Shown here piece after piece: positions 1-7,055 of a stretch of DNA of 40,211 nucleotides. Numbering within the stretch: the stretch's first letter is position 1; each line of letters opens with the position of its first letter. The position numbers and the translations under genes are program-made. This DNA is from JBCCCJ01 sp039029315. Its GTDB lineage: Bacteria > Bacteroidota > Bacteroidia > J057. The DNA is taken from NCBI GenBank assembly GCA_039029315.1, contig JBCCGK010000107.1, positions 1 through 40,211 on the forward strand, read 5' to 3'. A model generated the notes under the pieces. The model made no database searches. It saw only the letters and a program-made list of their open reading frames with translations, and was not told the DNA's origin.

Positions 1-39
1 AAGGGGGAAATCGTTGATTCCTGGCCTTGTGGGCTGATG

Positions 40-57
40 TCTCCCGCTGGCGGGAGA
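40..57. repeat. short GC-rich hairpin
   Basis: A perfect 7-bp inverted repeat, TCTCCCG / CGGGAGA, around a CTGG tetraloop. It lies in the noncoding first 238 bases of the window, downstream of the minus-strand redoxin gene. No T-run follows on either strand, so a terminator role is unproven. I see no gene in bases 1-238. Confidence 0.4.
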
Positions 58-238
58 GCGAGAGGGTGGAAGAGGATGCCCAAATATACATGTGTCACTT
101 AGTTAGAATAAATCAACATCACCCTAAAATGGCGAAGTTCAAGTATTCAAAAAAGCTGCCTACAGGCTGGAATGAAGGATAATTCTGTTTTAAAAATGGA
201 CAAAGTCAAACTTAGAGATTGATGTTCTTATTGAAATC

Positions 239-850
239 TTATTGAATCCATTTGATCCCACATCCGATGGCCCTGGTCGAGGAGGTCTCTACTGTTTCTC
301 CTGCCTTGAGTTGGGAGATGGCATTTCCAACATAATTGACATCAGCTGATGCGGCATCCATCGCATTGTTGTCGAGAGCTCCGATGTAGCGAACGATTTT
401 CTCCCCATTTGCTTCTTTTTGGAGCAAATAGATATGTGGGGTTCTTTTGGCACCGTAAGCAGTAGTAATTTCCTGTGTCTCATCAAAGAGATAAGGGAAT
501 GGGAAGGATTTCTCCGAAGCCCTGATGATCATGTTGTCATAAGAGTCTGCCGCAGGCCGTGTTGCATTGGGATTGATGGCGATAACAGGATAGCCTTGTG
601 GAGCGTAGGTGTGATGAAGGTCGATGATTCGGTCTTCATAGGCCACAGCATAAGGACAAGAATTACATGTAAAGACGATGATGTATCCTTCTGCATCTGC
701 ATAGGCTTCATCATCAGGAGATACCATATTGCCATCAACATTCTTCAGGCTGAAGGTGGAGGCAATGTCTCCGACCTGATGTCCCTGAGCCATGATCACT
801 GGATAACTGATCAGCAGGAAGATTATGGTGAGGATAGTTCTTTTCATCAT
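239..850 (-). CDS. secreted thioredoxin-fold protein, PRX_like1 type (CNSCPYA)
   Basis: A 203-residue thiol-redox protein of the peroxiredoxin-like PRX_like1 (AhpC/TSA-related) group. Residues 1-22 form a signal peptide ending in MAQ, so it should act outside the cytoplasm. The redox motif CNSCPYA places cysteines at about 62 and 65, after the strand YIIVFT, and the cis-Pro loop is in KRTPHIY. A further cysteine sits near the C-terminus (GCGIKW, about 197), which is also conserved in the paralogue at 1629-2150. Two adjacent ATG codons (850 and 847) could start it. The family is usually annotated 'thioredoxin family protein' or 'redoxin'; the substrate is unknown. The TlpA-like gene upstream on the same strand ends at 1020, and the 170-bp gap contains a long perfect hairpin, so co-transcription is uncertain. 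Confidence 0.88.
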   Translation of the reverse strand: MMKRTILTIIFLLISYPVIMAQGHQVGDIASTFSLKNVDGNMVSPDDEAYADAEGYIIVFTCNSCPYAVAYEDRIIDLHHTYAPQGYPVIAINPNATRPAADSYDNMIIRASEKSFPFPYLFDETQEITTAYGAKRTPHIYLLQKEANGEKIVRYIGALDNNAMDAASADVNYVGNAISQLKAGETVETSSTRAIGCGIKWIQ

Positions 851-965
851 TTTGCTTGATTAGTGGTTATTGGGGTATTGGGGTATTGGATGTTTGCAAG
901 TTGTTATTCAAGTGCACAAAGTCTTTTTCTTCCTGTCGGAGACAATGGAATCGACTGCATCGCAT

Positions 966-1003
966 CATTAGTCATTCATTCATTCATCCATGAATGACTA
1001 ATG
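966..1003. terminator. perfect 14-bp hairpin between two redoxin genes
   Basis: CATTAGTCATTCAT pairs perfectly with ATGAATGACTAATG around a 10-base loop, and the left arm runs into a CATT tetranucleotide repeat. It lies 17 bases after the stop of the TlpA-like gene (minus strand) and about 115 bases before the next minus-strand gene. There is no T-tract on the minus strand and only a short one (GATTTTTC) on the plus strand. It is either a terminator/3' stabiliser of the TlpA-like mRNA or a small palindromic repeat. Confidence 0.5.
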
Positions 1004-1019
1004 GGTGATTTTTCTCTGT

Positions 1020-1505
1020 CTAGATGAAGGTTTGTATCCACTGTGTGAGTTCGTCATAGGTAAAGGATTGTTCCTTGAATGCCCGGATATTGCGAGAGGG
1101 ACCTAGCAGCAAGGTAGCAGGAATGACTCCGGACCAATCTTCATTGACTTTCGGAATCCAACTGTTGGCATCGGGATCGACCAACCAAAGCATTTCGGCG
1201 CTTAGTCCCTTTTTTTTGATAAAAGATTCCAATGCCTCAGCAAAAGCTGGGAAGTCAAGGCTAACAAAGATTACTTTTACCTTTCGGGAAGCATAATCCC
1301 TGTGCAGCTGTTCAAAATACGGCAGCTCTGCCACACATGGCTTGCACCAGGTTGCCCAAAAATTATAAACATACAGTGAATCGGAATTTGCGCGGGCATC
1401 CATATAGGATTCCAGGGACTCAAAATCTATTTGTTGAGGTGGCTGGGCAGGCAGAGCCAGACTTACGCCCACAGTACAACACAAAATCAATACGCATGTT
1501 CGCAT
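1020..1505 (-). CDS. TlpA-like thioredoxin (WCKPC), secreted
   Basis: A 161-residue TlpA/ResA-type disulfide reductase-like protein. The signal peptide spans residues 1 to about 21 (MRTCVLILCC..LPAQ). The active site WCKPC has cysteines at about 54 and 57 after the strand YVYNFWAT, and the cis-Pro loop is GVIPATLLL. Proteins of this family reduce disulfides in the periplasm, often for cytochrome c maturation or redox homeostasis. I chose the ATG at 1505 because upstream in-frame extension reaches only a TTG at 1532, and a perfect TAnnTTTG -7 element at 1530-1537 would put the transcription start inside that extension. It is divergent from the redoxin at 1629. Confidence 0.88.
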   Translation of the reverse strand: MRTCVLILCCTVGVSLALPAQPPQQIDFESLESYMDARANSDSLYVYNFWATWCKPCVAELPYFEQLHRDYASRKVKVIFVSLDFPAFAEALESFIKKKGLSAEMLWLVDPDANSWIPKVNEDWSGVIPATLLLGPSRNIRAFKEQSFTYDELTQWIQTFI

Positions 1506-1529
1506 AACAGAATGGGGTTGATGTGATAA

Positions 1530-1537
1530 CAAATGTA
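1530..1537 (-). promoter_or_regulatory. Bacteroidota -7 element TACATTTG (TlpA-like gene)
   Basis: On the minus strand, TACATTTG is a perfect match to the Bacteroidota -7 consensus TAnnTTTG. It ends 24 bases before the ATG at 1505, giving a short leader. I see no clear TTG -33 element at the expected spacing, so this rests on the -7 match and position. Confidence 0.5.
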
Positions 1538-1628
1538 GGCTTCATTTGGTTTCCTCTCATAAGATTCTCTATGATTGCCTGTTCTTTTCATATGAATTTC
1601 GCAAATTAGACCCATAAATCCTCCTCTT

Positions 1629-2150
1629 ATGCAATTCTCCCTCCGCAATGTTGATCAAAAATTCCTCTCTCTGGATGATTTTCCCCAGGCTCAGGGATTC
1701 ATCATCGTTTTTACATGCAATCACTGTCCCTACGCCATTGCATATGAAGATCGGCTGAAGGAATTGGATGAGGAATTTACCCCGCAAGGCTATCCTTTGA
1801 TTGCCATCAATCCCAATGATCCTGCCCAATACCCGCAGGACTCCTTTGAAAATATGCAGATTCGTGCTAGAGACAAGGGATTTGGTTTTCCATATGTATT
1901 CGACGAAACTCAGGAAATCGCTACTACCTACGGTGCTCAGCGAACCCCTCATGTCTTTGTATTGCTCAAAGGGTCAGATGGATTGAAGAAAGTGTATGAG
2001 GGAGCGATTGATGACAATTACCAATCTGCTCATTTGGTTCAGAAGGCATATCTTGCAGAATTTATGCGGGCATTGATTCAGACCGGAGAGGCCACCCCAA
2101 TGAAAACGATGCCTGTAGGTTGTACCATTAAGTGGAAACAAGCGTGGTGA
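1629..2150 (+). CDS. thioredoxin-fold protein, PRX_like1 type (CNHCPYA), no signal peptide
   Basis: A 173-residue paralogue of the secreted redoxin at 239-850, sharing the CNHCPYA redox motif (cysteines about 30 and 33), the cis-Pro loop (QRTPHVF), the segment PQGYP.IAINPN and a C-terminal GCTIKWK (Cys about 165). It lacks a signal peptide, starting directly at the FSLRNVD strand, so it should be cytoplasmic unless a non-ATG start further upstream is used. Its stop overlaps the GTG start of the cytochrome-containing dehydrogenase by four bases (GTGA, 2147-2150), which indicates translational coupling. A cytoplasmic redoxin coupled to an exported cytochrome protein is odd and may mean the true start has been missed. 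Function is otherwise inferred from family only. Confidence 0.85.
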   Translation: MQFSLRNVDQKFLSLDDFPQAQGFIIVFTCNHCPYAIAYEDRLKELDEEFTPQGYPLIAINPNDPAQYPQDSFENMQIRARDKGFGFPYVFDETQEIATTYGAQRTPHVFVLLKGSDGLKKVYEGAIDDNYQSAHLVQKAYLAEFMRALIQTGEATPMKTMPVGCTIKWKQAW

Positions 2151-4387
2151 AATGTCTTCCTTTCTATTTTGTTCTGTTAACAACGATGGCTTGTACACCA
2201 TCTGGGGATCATGAGTTTGGCCTGGAGAATGAAGGCTTTCATCTTGATTCCGGGTTTCGTTTGGAATTGGTGGCTGCTGCACCCATGCTCAAGGATCCTG
2301 TTGCCATGACTTTCGATGAAGACGGAAGGATGTGGGTGATTGAAATGAATAGTTACATGATGGATGTGGACGGGAGTCGAGAACATACGCCCAATGGCAG
2401 AATTTTGATTTTGGAAGATCAGAATGAAGACGGGATCATGGATCACTCTACGGTATTCATGAGTGGCCTGGTCCTTCCAAGAGCGATTGCCATTGTGAAG
2501 GAAGGGATTCTCTATGCCGAGCCACCCAACCTATGGTTTGTTGAAAATATCGAGGATCAGGCAGGCGAAAAAATCCTGATAGACTCCAAATATGCAGCCG
2601 GAGGTAATGTGGAGCACCAGCCCAATGGCATGATGCGAGGATTAGACAATTGGTATTACAATTCCAAGTCTACAGCCCGCTATCGCTATCTCCAGGGAGA
2701 ATGGATCAAAGATTCAATCAGCTTTCGAGGACAATGGGGCATGAGTATGGATGACTACGGCCGATTGGTGTATAGTTCCAATTCGAATCACCTACAAGGA
2801 GATTATGTGCTGCCCGGAACCATAGAACGCAACCCCAACTACCGACCCAAACATGCGGTGGCACAAACCCTCAATGCCAATCAGCAAGTCTTTCCTGCTT
2901 CCCCGACACCTGGTGTCAATCGAGGATATCGGGAAGGGGTGTTGGATGATCAACAACGCTTGACACGCTTCACTGGTGCAAGCGGCCCCATGGTTTATCG
3001 AGGGGATCACTTTCCGAAAGAATACCAGGGAAATGCTTTCACCCCCGAACCCACAGCTAATCTGATCAAACGGAATATTCTCACCGAAGAGGGAGTCGAA
3101 ATCACAGGGACATTTGCTTATCAGGATAGAGAGTTTGTCTCTTCAACTCATGAAACATTCCGACCGGTAAGTCTATACAATGGGCCAGATGGAGGCATGT
3201 ATATCGTGGATATGGGTAGAGGGATTGTGCAGCATCGAAATTATGTCACCCTCTACCTCCGCAAACAAATTCTGTCCCGTAGACTGGATACCGTAGTGCA
3301 GCAAGGGCGCATTTATCGTCTGGAATATGAGAATGGACCTACTCATAGAAATCCGCGATTGTCAGAGAAGTCCTCAGGCGAATTGGTAGAGCTCTTCTCC
3401 CATCCCAATGGGTGGTGGAGGGACATAGCACAACGACTCTTGGTGGAACGGAAGGCATGGTCTGTCGTGCCACAGTTACGGCAGTTGTTGCAGCCAGAGA
3501 CAGAGCCCCTCACGCAACTACATGCTCTCTGGACACTCGAGGGACTCCATGCGGTGAGTCTGTCTGATCTTCAAAAAATCACTCAAAGCAAAGACCCCAG
3601 AGTGGTTGCTTCCGGAATTCAAATCGCAGAGCAACTCCTTGACCGCTACCCGGAGGAAATTATGCGTTTATATGAATCATTGGGCCATGATCCATCCGTT
3701 CGAGTCCAGCTTCAACTGGCTAGCTCCCTGGGCATAGCCAGAGGTGATGTAGAAGAATGGGCATATCGTTTATTGGTTGAGCTTGCCAGAAAGCATCAAA
3801 AGGAAGCGGTTATGATAGAAGCGATCTTAAGTGGCTTGGCAGGAAAAGAAGAAGCATTCCAGGCCTACCTTCAGCGGGTAGACGTCCTACTTCCTGCACT
3901 CGAAGAAGCCCTTCAAACCAGCATCGCAGAATCACTCAAACCAGCTGAAGAAAAAGGACCAATAATGGGAGAGATGGAACGACAATATTTCAACATGGGA
4001 AAAAGCCTGTACAGTGTGCACTGTAGCGGCTGTCATAATCCCAATGGAAAAGGTCGCTTGCCCTTGGGGCCTCCTTTGCGGGGGGCCGATTATGTGACAG
4101 GTCCAGCTGAACGGCTGGCCAGTGTGATTCTCCAGGGATTGACGGGACCGGTGACTGTTGGAGAAATGGTCTATCAACCGCCAGATATTCAGCCGATGAT
4201 GCCCGGATTGAAGAACAATCCAGCCTTGGACGACCTGAAAATTGGAGCAATCATGTCTTATGTACGGATCTCCTGGGGAAAGAAAGATGAGGGCTTTGTC
4301 CATCCCGATGTAGTCAGTGGCATTCGAGAAACCATCAAGGATCGTACAGAACCTTATACGGAGAAAGAATTGCTTGGAGGAACCTAA
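2147..4387 (+). CDS. PVC-type dehydrogenase-like lipoprotein with C-terminal cytochrome c
   Basis: A 746-residue exported protein. It begins with a lipoprotein-like signal (MKCLPFYFVLL..MAC), then a six-bladed propeller of the 'putative membrane-bound dehydrogenase' type (DPVAMTFDEDGRMWVIEMNSY, about residues 35-400), an alpha-helical HEAT-like middle (about 410-590), and a C-terminal cytochrome c domain with heme motif CSGCH at about 626-630 and a Met-rich distal segment (QPMMPGL). Homologues are annotated 'PVC-type heme-binding CxxCH protein' or c-type cytochrome/sugar dehydrogenase; the substrate is unknown. I prefer the GTG at 2147 over the upstream GTG at 2132: it gives a four-base overlap (GTGA) with the upstream redoxin stop and a compact signal peptide. 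The lipobox is not canonical (TMAC). Confidence 0.85.
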   Translation: MKCLPFYFVLLTTMACTPSGDHEFGLENEGFHLDSGFRLELVAAAPMLKDPVAMTFDEDGRMWVIEMNSYMMDVDGSREHTPNGRILILEDQNEDGIMDHSTVFMSGLVLPRAIAIVKEGILYAEPPNLWFVENIEDQAGEKILIDSKYAAGGNVEHQPNGMMRGLDNWYYNSKSTARYRYLQGEWIKDSISFRGQWGMSMDDYGRLVYSSNSNHLQGDYVLPGTIERNPNYRPKHAVAQTLNANQQVFPASPTPGVNRGYREGVLDDQQRLTRFTGASGPMVYRGDHFPKEYQGNAFTPEPTANLIKRNILTEEGVEITGTFAYQDREFVSSTHETFRPVSLYNGPDGGMYIVDMGRGIVQHRNYVTLYLRKQILSRRLDTVVQQGRIYRLEYENGPTHRNPRLSEKSSGELVELFSHPNGWWRDIAQRLLVERKAWSVVPQLRQLLQPETEPLTQLHALWTLEGLHAVSLSDLQKITQSKDPRVVASGIQIAEQLLDRYPEEIMRLYESLGHDPSVRVQLQLASSLGIARGDVEEWAYRLLVELARKHQKEAVMIEAILSGLAGKEEAFQAYLQRVDVLLPALEEALQTSIAESLKPAEEKGPIMGEMERQYFNMGKSLYSVHCSGCHNPNGKGRLPLGPPLRGADYVTGPAERLASVILQGLTGPVTVGEMVYQPPDIQPMMPGLKNNPALDDLKIGAIMSYVRISWGKKDEGFVHPDVVSGIRETIKDRTEPYTEKELLGGT

Positions 4388-4536
4388 CTGTATAAATGCT
4401 CATCAGAAGTGCATCCTTGATTCCATTCGACTGCGTATCGCCCCAGATATATTGAACAACTAATGTCGAAGACAGAATATCGATTGTGTTTGTCCCAGAA
4501 AAGAAAAAATGATCTGTTCTATACATCCCTGAATCC

Positions 4537-4737
4537 CTATATGATCGGCAATTTGGTGGAAAACCAGCCAGTGTCTGTCTGTATTCGCATGAAATAGACC
4601 CCTCCGGGATGTCTCGAAACATCCACCTGCGTTTGGAGGGAAGATTGGAGGTTGCGGTGATAGGGATCCTGCCCAAAAGCGTGATGCACAGTCAGTGATA
4701 CAAGACTCAGGACTGACAAGAGTATGGGTTTGATCAT
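4537..4737 (-). pseudogene. remnant of a T9SS cargo gene (signal peptide fused to end of sorting domain)
   Basis: A 66-codon frame starting at the ATG at 4737. It encodes a good signal peptide (MIKPILLSVLSLVSL...AFGQ), about 17 linker residues, then DVSRHPGGVYFMRIQ and a final KLPII. That ending matches the last strands of a T9SS type A sorting domain (typically D-h-S-x-h-P-x-G-h-Y-h-h-R ... K-h-h-h). A normal cargo has hundreds of residues between these two ends; here they are joined in frame. I read it as an internally deleted secreted-protein gene. The alternative is a functional tiny peptide. No further pieces of the missing middle are visible in the flanking noncoding DNA. Confidence 0.6.
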
Positions 4738-5069
4738 GTAGGAGAAGGAGGCGAAGAAGAAAAATAAGTGACAGATGTTCAAACAGTCTCTTAGGGAGAA
4801 TTTCTCTCCAGGGACTATCTATTCTCAAAGATTTAGATGAAGTCTACACAAACAAGGTGAAGACAGCTTGAATTGTTTGTAGGGATGCAAGTGTAGCAAA
4901 TTCTCCTCTTTGGAGGAGGCCTAGCTCTCTGATGTGCGACAGAAGGAGGAATTCCGGCTTTTGGTTCGCAGAATGGGCCATTCTGACGTCCTGGGAGGAG
5001 TCGGTGAACAAATGATGTCTGATTTTATGCCAAATATGTTGAATAAGTGTTCAATGAGGAAGCAGATGT
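4738..5069. other. noncoding region with two palindromes
   Basis: No gene is supported here. It contains CTCCTC-TTTG-GAGGAG at 4903-4918 and a perfect 8-bp dyad CAGAATGG-G-CCATTCTG at 4969-4985. The stretch 4903-4948 shares several words (GGAGGAG, CTAGCTC, GCGACAGA) with the noncoding DNA near 16891-16935 read on the other strand, suggesting a degenerate dispersed element. Confidence 0.4.
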
Positions 5070-5070
5070 T

Positions 5071-5100
5071 TTGAATCCTCAATCATACTCCTTACATTTG
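5071..5100 (+). promoter_or_regulatory. Bacteroidota promoter TTG-N19-TACATTTG
   Basis: TTG at 5071-5073 (within TTTTG), 19 bases, then TACATTTG at 5093-5100, a perfect match to TAnnTTTG with acceptable -33/-7 spacing. The predicted start of transcription is near 5106, about 15 bases before the ATG at 5121. This argues against the in-frame TTG at 5103 as the start codon. Confidence 0.7.
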
Positions 5101-5120
5101 AATTGATAGTTGCCGAATAT

Positions 5121-5810
5121 ATGAAGCTACTTTCCCTACTCGATCCCCTTGCTATGTTTGTTGACTTTTTCATGGGGTTTGTTGTGGTGTTCTTTGCCTA
5201 CAAACTCTATCAAAAAGGGAAACAATCTTCACCAAACTCCAGGATATTCATCTATAGCTGGAGCTTGGCGATGCTTGTATTGGCGCTGAGTGTCTTCATC
5301 GGTGGAAGCATTGTGGGAATGAAAGCTCACGCCATAGAAGACTCTGTTCGACCATGGAAAGTGTTTCTGGCAGTTCTTGCTGGTGGTGCCTGTTCTATTC
5401 AGGTTTTTGGCACCTTGAACCTTACCCTAAAAGATTCTCTTATTCGGTCCCTTCTTTTTGGGGCTTGGGGAGGGATATTTGCCATTTATGTAGTGTTTCT
5501 GCTGGTATTTGGCTATCCTCGAATCAAGACACCATTTATCGTCTGGAATACGCTGGTCATAATCGTATTGTTTGTGCACCATTATGTCAACTCCAAAACC
5601 CGGATCTCAACAGCAATTTTATTAGGGATTATCTTTCAATCCATTGCAATAATGATCTTCTTTGCCGGAGGCGGGGATTTGCTGGGGATATTGAATAAAA
5701 GTATCACATTCGATCTTCTGATGATGATCGGTCTATATTTCTATTACAGAGGAATTATTGGGGATAAAATTTGGCTTCCCACTCCTTACATTTCCTCTCA
5801 CCCTGCTTGA
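5121..5810 (+). CDS. seven-helix integral membrane protein of unknown function
   Basis: A 229-residue protein with about seven hydrophobic segments (roughly residues 5-30, 44-66, 78-97, 108-135, 139-158, 163-185 and 196-215) joined by short loops. It has no soluble domain and no catalytic motif I recognise. The layout resembles the DUF6962-type Bacteroidota membrane proteins, but that assignment is from overall appearance only. The start is the ATG at 5121, immediately downstream of a good promoter. A DoxX-like membrane protein follows 31 bases after the stop, so the two are probably co-transcribed. Confidence 0.75.
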   Translation: MKLLSLLDPLAMFVDFFMGFVVVFFAYKLYQKGKQSSPNSRIFIYSWSLAMLVLALSVFIGGSIVGMKAHAIEDSVRPWKVFLAVLAGGACSIQVFGTLNLTLKDSLIRSLLFGAWGGIFAIYVVFLLVFGYPRIKTPFIVWNTLVIIVLFVHHYVNSKTRISTAILLGIIFQSIAIMIFFAGGGDLLGILNKSITFDLLMMIGLYFYYRGIIGDKIWLPTPYISSHPA

Positions 5811-5841
5811 AGCAAGCCCGCTTCTCCTACTGCTCTACACT

Positions 5842-6255
5842 ATGCCTCATTTTTTTGACTTCCTGTTTGTTTCCAAAATTCTGACAAGCGCATTTCTCGC
5901 TATTTTATTCCTTCAATCTGGTTTGGACAAAATATTTGATTGGTCAGGGAATCTGTCCTGGCTGAAAGGGCATTTTAGCAAAAGTCCATTGAAAAATACC
6001 GTTCCGATGATGCTTGGGACGATTACTTTGGTCGAAGTCTTCGCTGGTGCGCTTTCTGCAATGGGCCTGATTTCTCTTCTCCTGTCTGGTTCCACCACCA
6101 TTGCCTTGTGGGGAGCCGAACTTTCAGCATTGGGTTTGGTGATGTTATTTTTTGGACAACGAATCGCCAAAGACTATGCCGGAGCTGCAACATTGGTGAG
6201 CTACTTTATTGTGAGTGTCCTGGCTATCTTGCTGCTGGGAGGCGTTTGGGGATAG
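5842..6255 (+). CDS. DoxX-like membrane protein
   Basis: A 137-residue protein with four hydrophobic segments and the early signature FLQSGLDKIFDWSGN..W, typical of DoxX/DoxD-related proteins: a helix followed by G.DK..D and a charged loop. The family includes subunits of thiosulfate:quinone oxidoreductase and redox-linked membrane proteins; here the partner is unknown. I chose the ATG at 5842; the longer frame starts only at a TTG (5758) inside the preceding gene and adds no conserved sequence. It ends 20 bases from the convergent moaE stop. Confidence 0.78.
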   Translation: MPHFFDFLFVSKILTSAFLAILFLQSGLDKIFDWSGNLSWLKGHFSKSPLKNTVPMMLGTITLVEVFAGALSAMGLISLLLSGSTTIALWGAELSALGLVMLFFGQRIAKDYAGAATLVSYFIVSVLAILLLGGVWG

Positions 6256-6275
6256 GATTAGCTCTTCGGTCTTGC

Positions 6276-6692
6276 TTATGGATGGGCTGCCACCCATACT
6301 TCCCCATCTTCAAAAATCTCTTTTTTCCAGATTGGCACACTTTCTTTCAAGCTATCAATAGCAAATTGGCAGGCTTCGAAAGAGGCGCGTCTATGAGGGG
6401 TTGAGACAGCTATGATGACGGCGATTTCTCCATGATGAAGAATACCTGTCCGGTGATGAATCGCGATTTTGTCAATAGGCCATTGTGTTCTGGCTTGTTC
6501 AGCGATTTTTGCCATTTCTTTGAGTGCCATGGGTTCATAGGCCTCAAACTCCAATCGGACCACAGCCTTTCCTTTTGTTTGGTTCCTGACTGTCCCAATA
6601 AATATGTCTACTGCGCCACAGGCATCAGACTGTACCAGATTCAATACTGTCTGTGTGTCCAGAGGTTCAGAAGAAATATGAATGACGTCCAT
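6276..6692 (-). CDS. moaE: molybdopterin synthase catalytic subunit MoaE
   Basis: A 138-residue MoaE. With the MoaD thiocarboxylate as sulfur donor it converts cyclic pyranopterin monophosphate (precursor Z) to molybdopterin in the cytoplasm. Family features visible: GAVDIFIGTVRN near the N-terminus, LEFEAYEPMA, HHRTGILHHGE, the segment STPHRRASFEAC, and the catalytic-lysine end LKESVPIWKKE. Length is normal. It follows moaD after 53 bases on the same strand, so they should form one transcript. No other moa, moe or mog gene lies in the window. Confidence 0.96.
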   Translation of the reverse strand: MDVIHISSEPLDTQTVLNLVQSDACGAVDIFIGTVRNQTKGKAVVRLEFEAYEPMALKEMAKIAEQARTQWPIDKIAIHHRTGILHHGEIAVIIAVSTPHRRASFEACQFAIDSLKESVPIWKKEIFEDGEVWVAAHP

Positions 6693-6745
6693 AACAAATT
6701 ACCTTCAGATTGTCCAATAGTCTATAAGAAAGTACACAAGCTGTC

Positions 6746-6988
6746 TTAGCCTCCGCTGACCGGTGGAATCAACACGACTTCATCCGTGGGGCGTATCGGA
6801 ACCTCGGCCCCTGCATATTCATTGTTAACAGCCACTTTGAGGCTCGCCAGATCTTCCAATTGGGGATATTTTTGACCCAGATCCTGTAGCAATGTCCCAA
6901 CAGTTGCGGATTCGGGAAGTTCATATGAGAGTTGTCGGCCTCCTAAAATATCTTTTGTAATGCCAAAGGCAAGCAAAGTGATCTTCAT
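6746..6988 (-). CDS. moaD: molybdopterin synthase sulfur carrier MoaD
   Basis: An 80-residue ubiquitin-fold sulfur carrier ending in the required C-terminal Gly-Gly (PPVSGG), which is adenylated and thiocarboxylated before donating sulfur at the MoaE active site. The segments LKVAVNNEY and DEVVLIPPVSGG are typical. It is first in the moaD-moaE pair. The start codon lies only a few bases from its predicted promoter and about 67 bases from the divergent start of the WD40-like gene, so promoters for the two directions must be interleaved. Confidence 0.95.
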   Translation of the reverse strand: MKITLLAFGITKDILGGRQLSYELPESATVGTLLQDLGQKYPQLEDLASLKVAVNNEYAGAEVPIRPTDEVVLIPPVSGG

Positions 6989-6992
6989 AGGT

Positions 6993-7023
6993 CGAAGTTA
7001 CATTCCTTTGCTCTTTCTCCCAA
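6993..7023 (-). promoter_or_regulatory. candidate moaD promoter TTG-N20-TAACTTCG
   Basis: On the minus strand, TTG (7021-7023), 20 bases, then TAACTTCG (6993-7000), one mismatch from TAnnTTTG. It ends four bases before the moaD ATG, which would give a nearly leaderless mRNA. It overlaps the candidate promoter of the divergent gene. Confidence 0.3.
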
Positions 7024-7039
7024 CAATTGTCTATTTTTC
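7008..7039 (+). promoter_or_regulatory. candidate promoter of the WD40-like gene, TTG-N21-TATTTTTC
   Basis: TTG at 7008-7010, 21 bases, then TATTTTTC at 7032-7039, one mismatch from TAnnTTTG. It is 16 bases upstream of the ATG at 7056. It also excludes the longer reading frame from 6960, which would overlap moaD. Confidence 0.35.
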
Positions 7040-7055
7040 ACAAAATTCATCACAT

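Noticed and set aside
419..859. 146-codon plus-strand frame opposite the first redoxin gene
   Set aside because: It mirrors the coding strand of a well-supported thioredoxin-fold gene and has no features of its own. The same applies to the other long opposite-strand frames, for example at 14831-15406 and 15600-16004.
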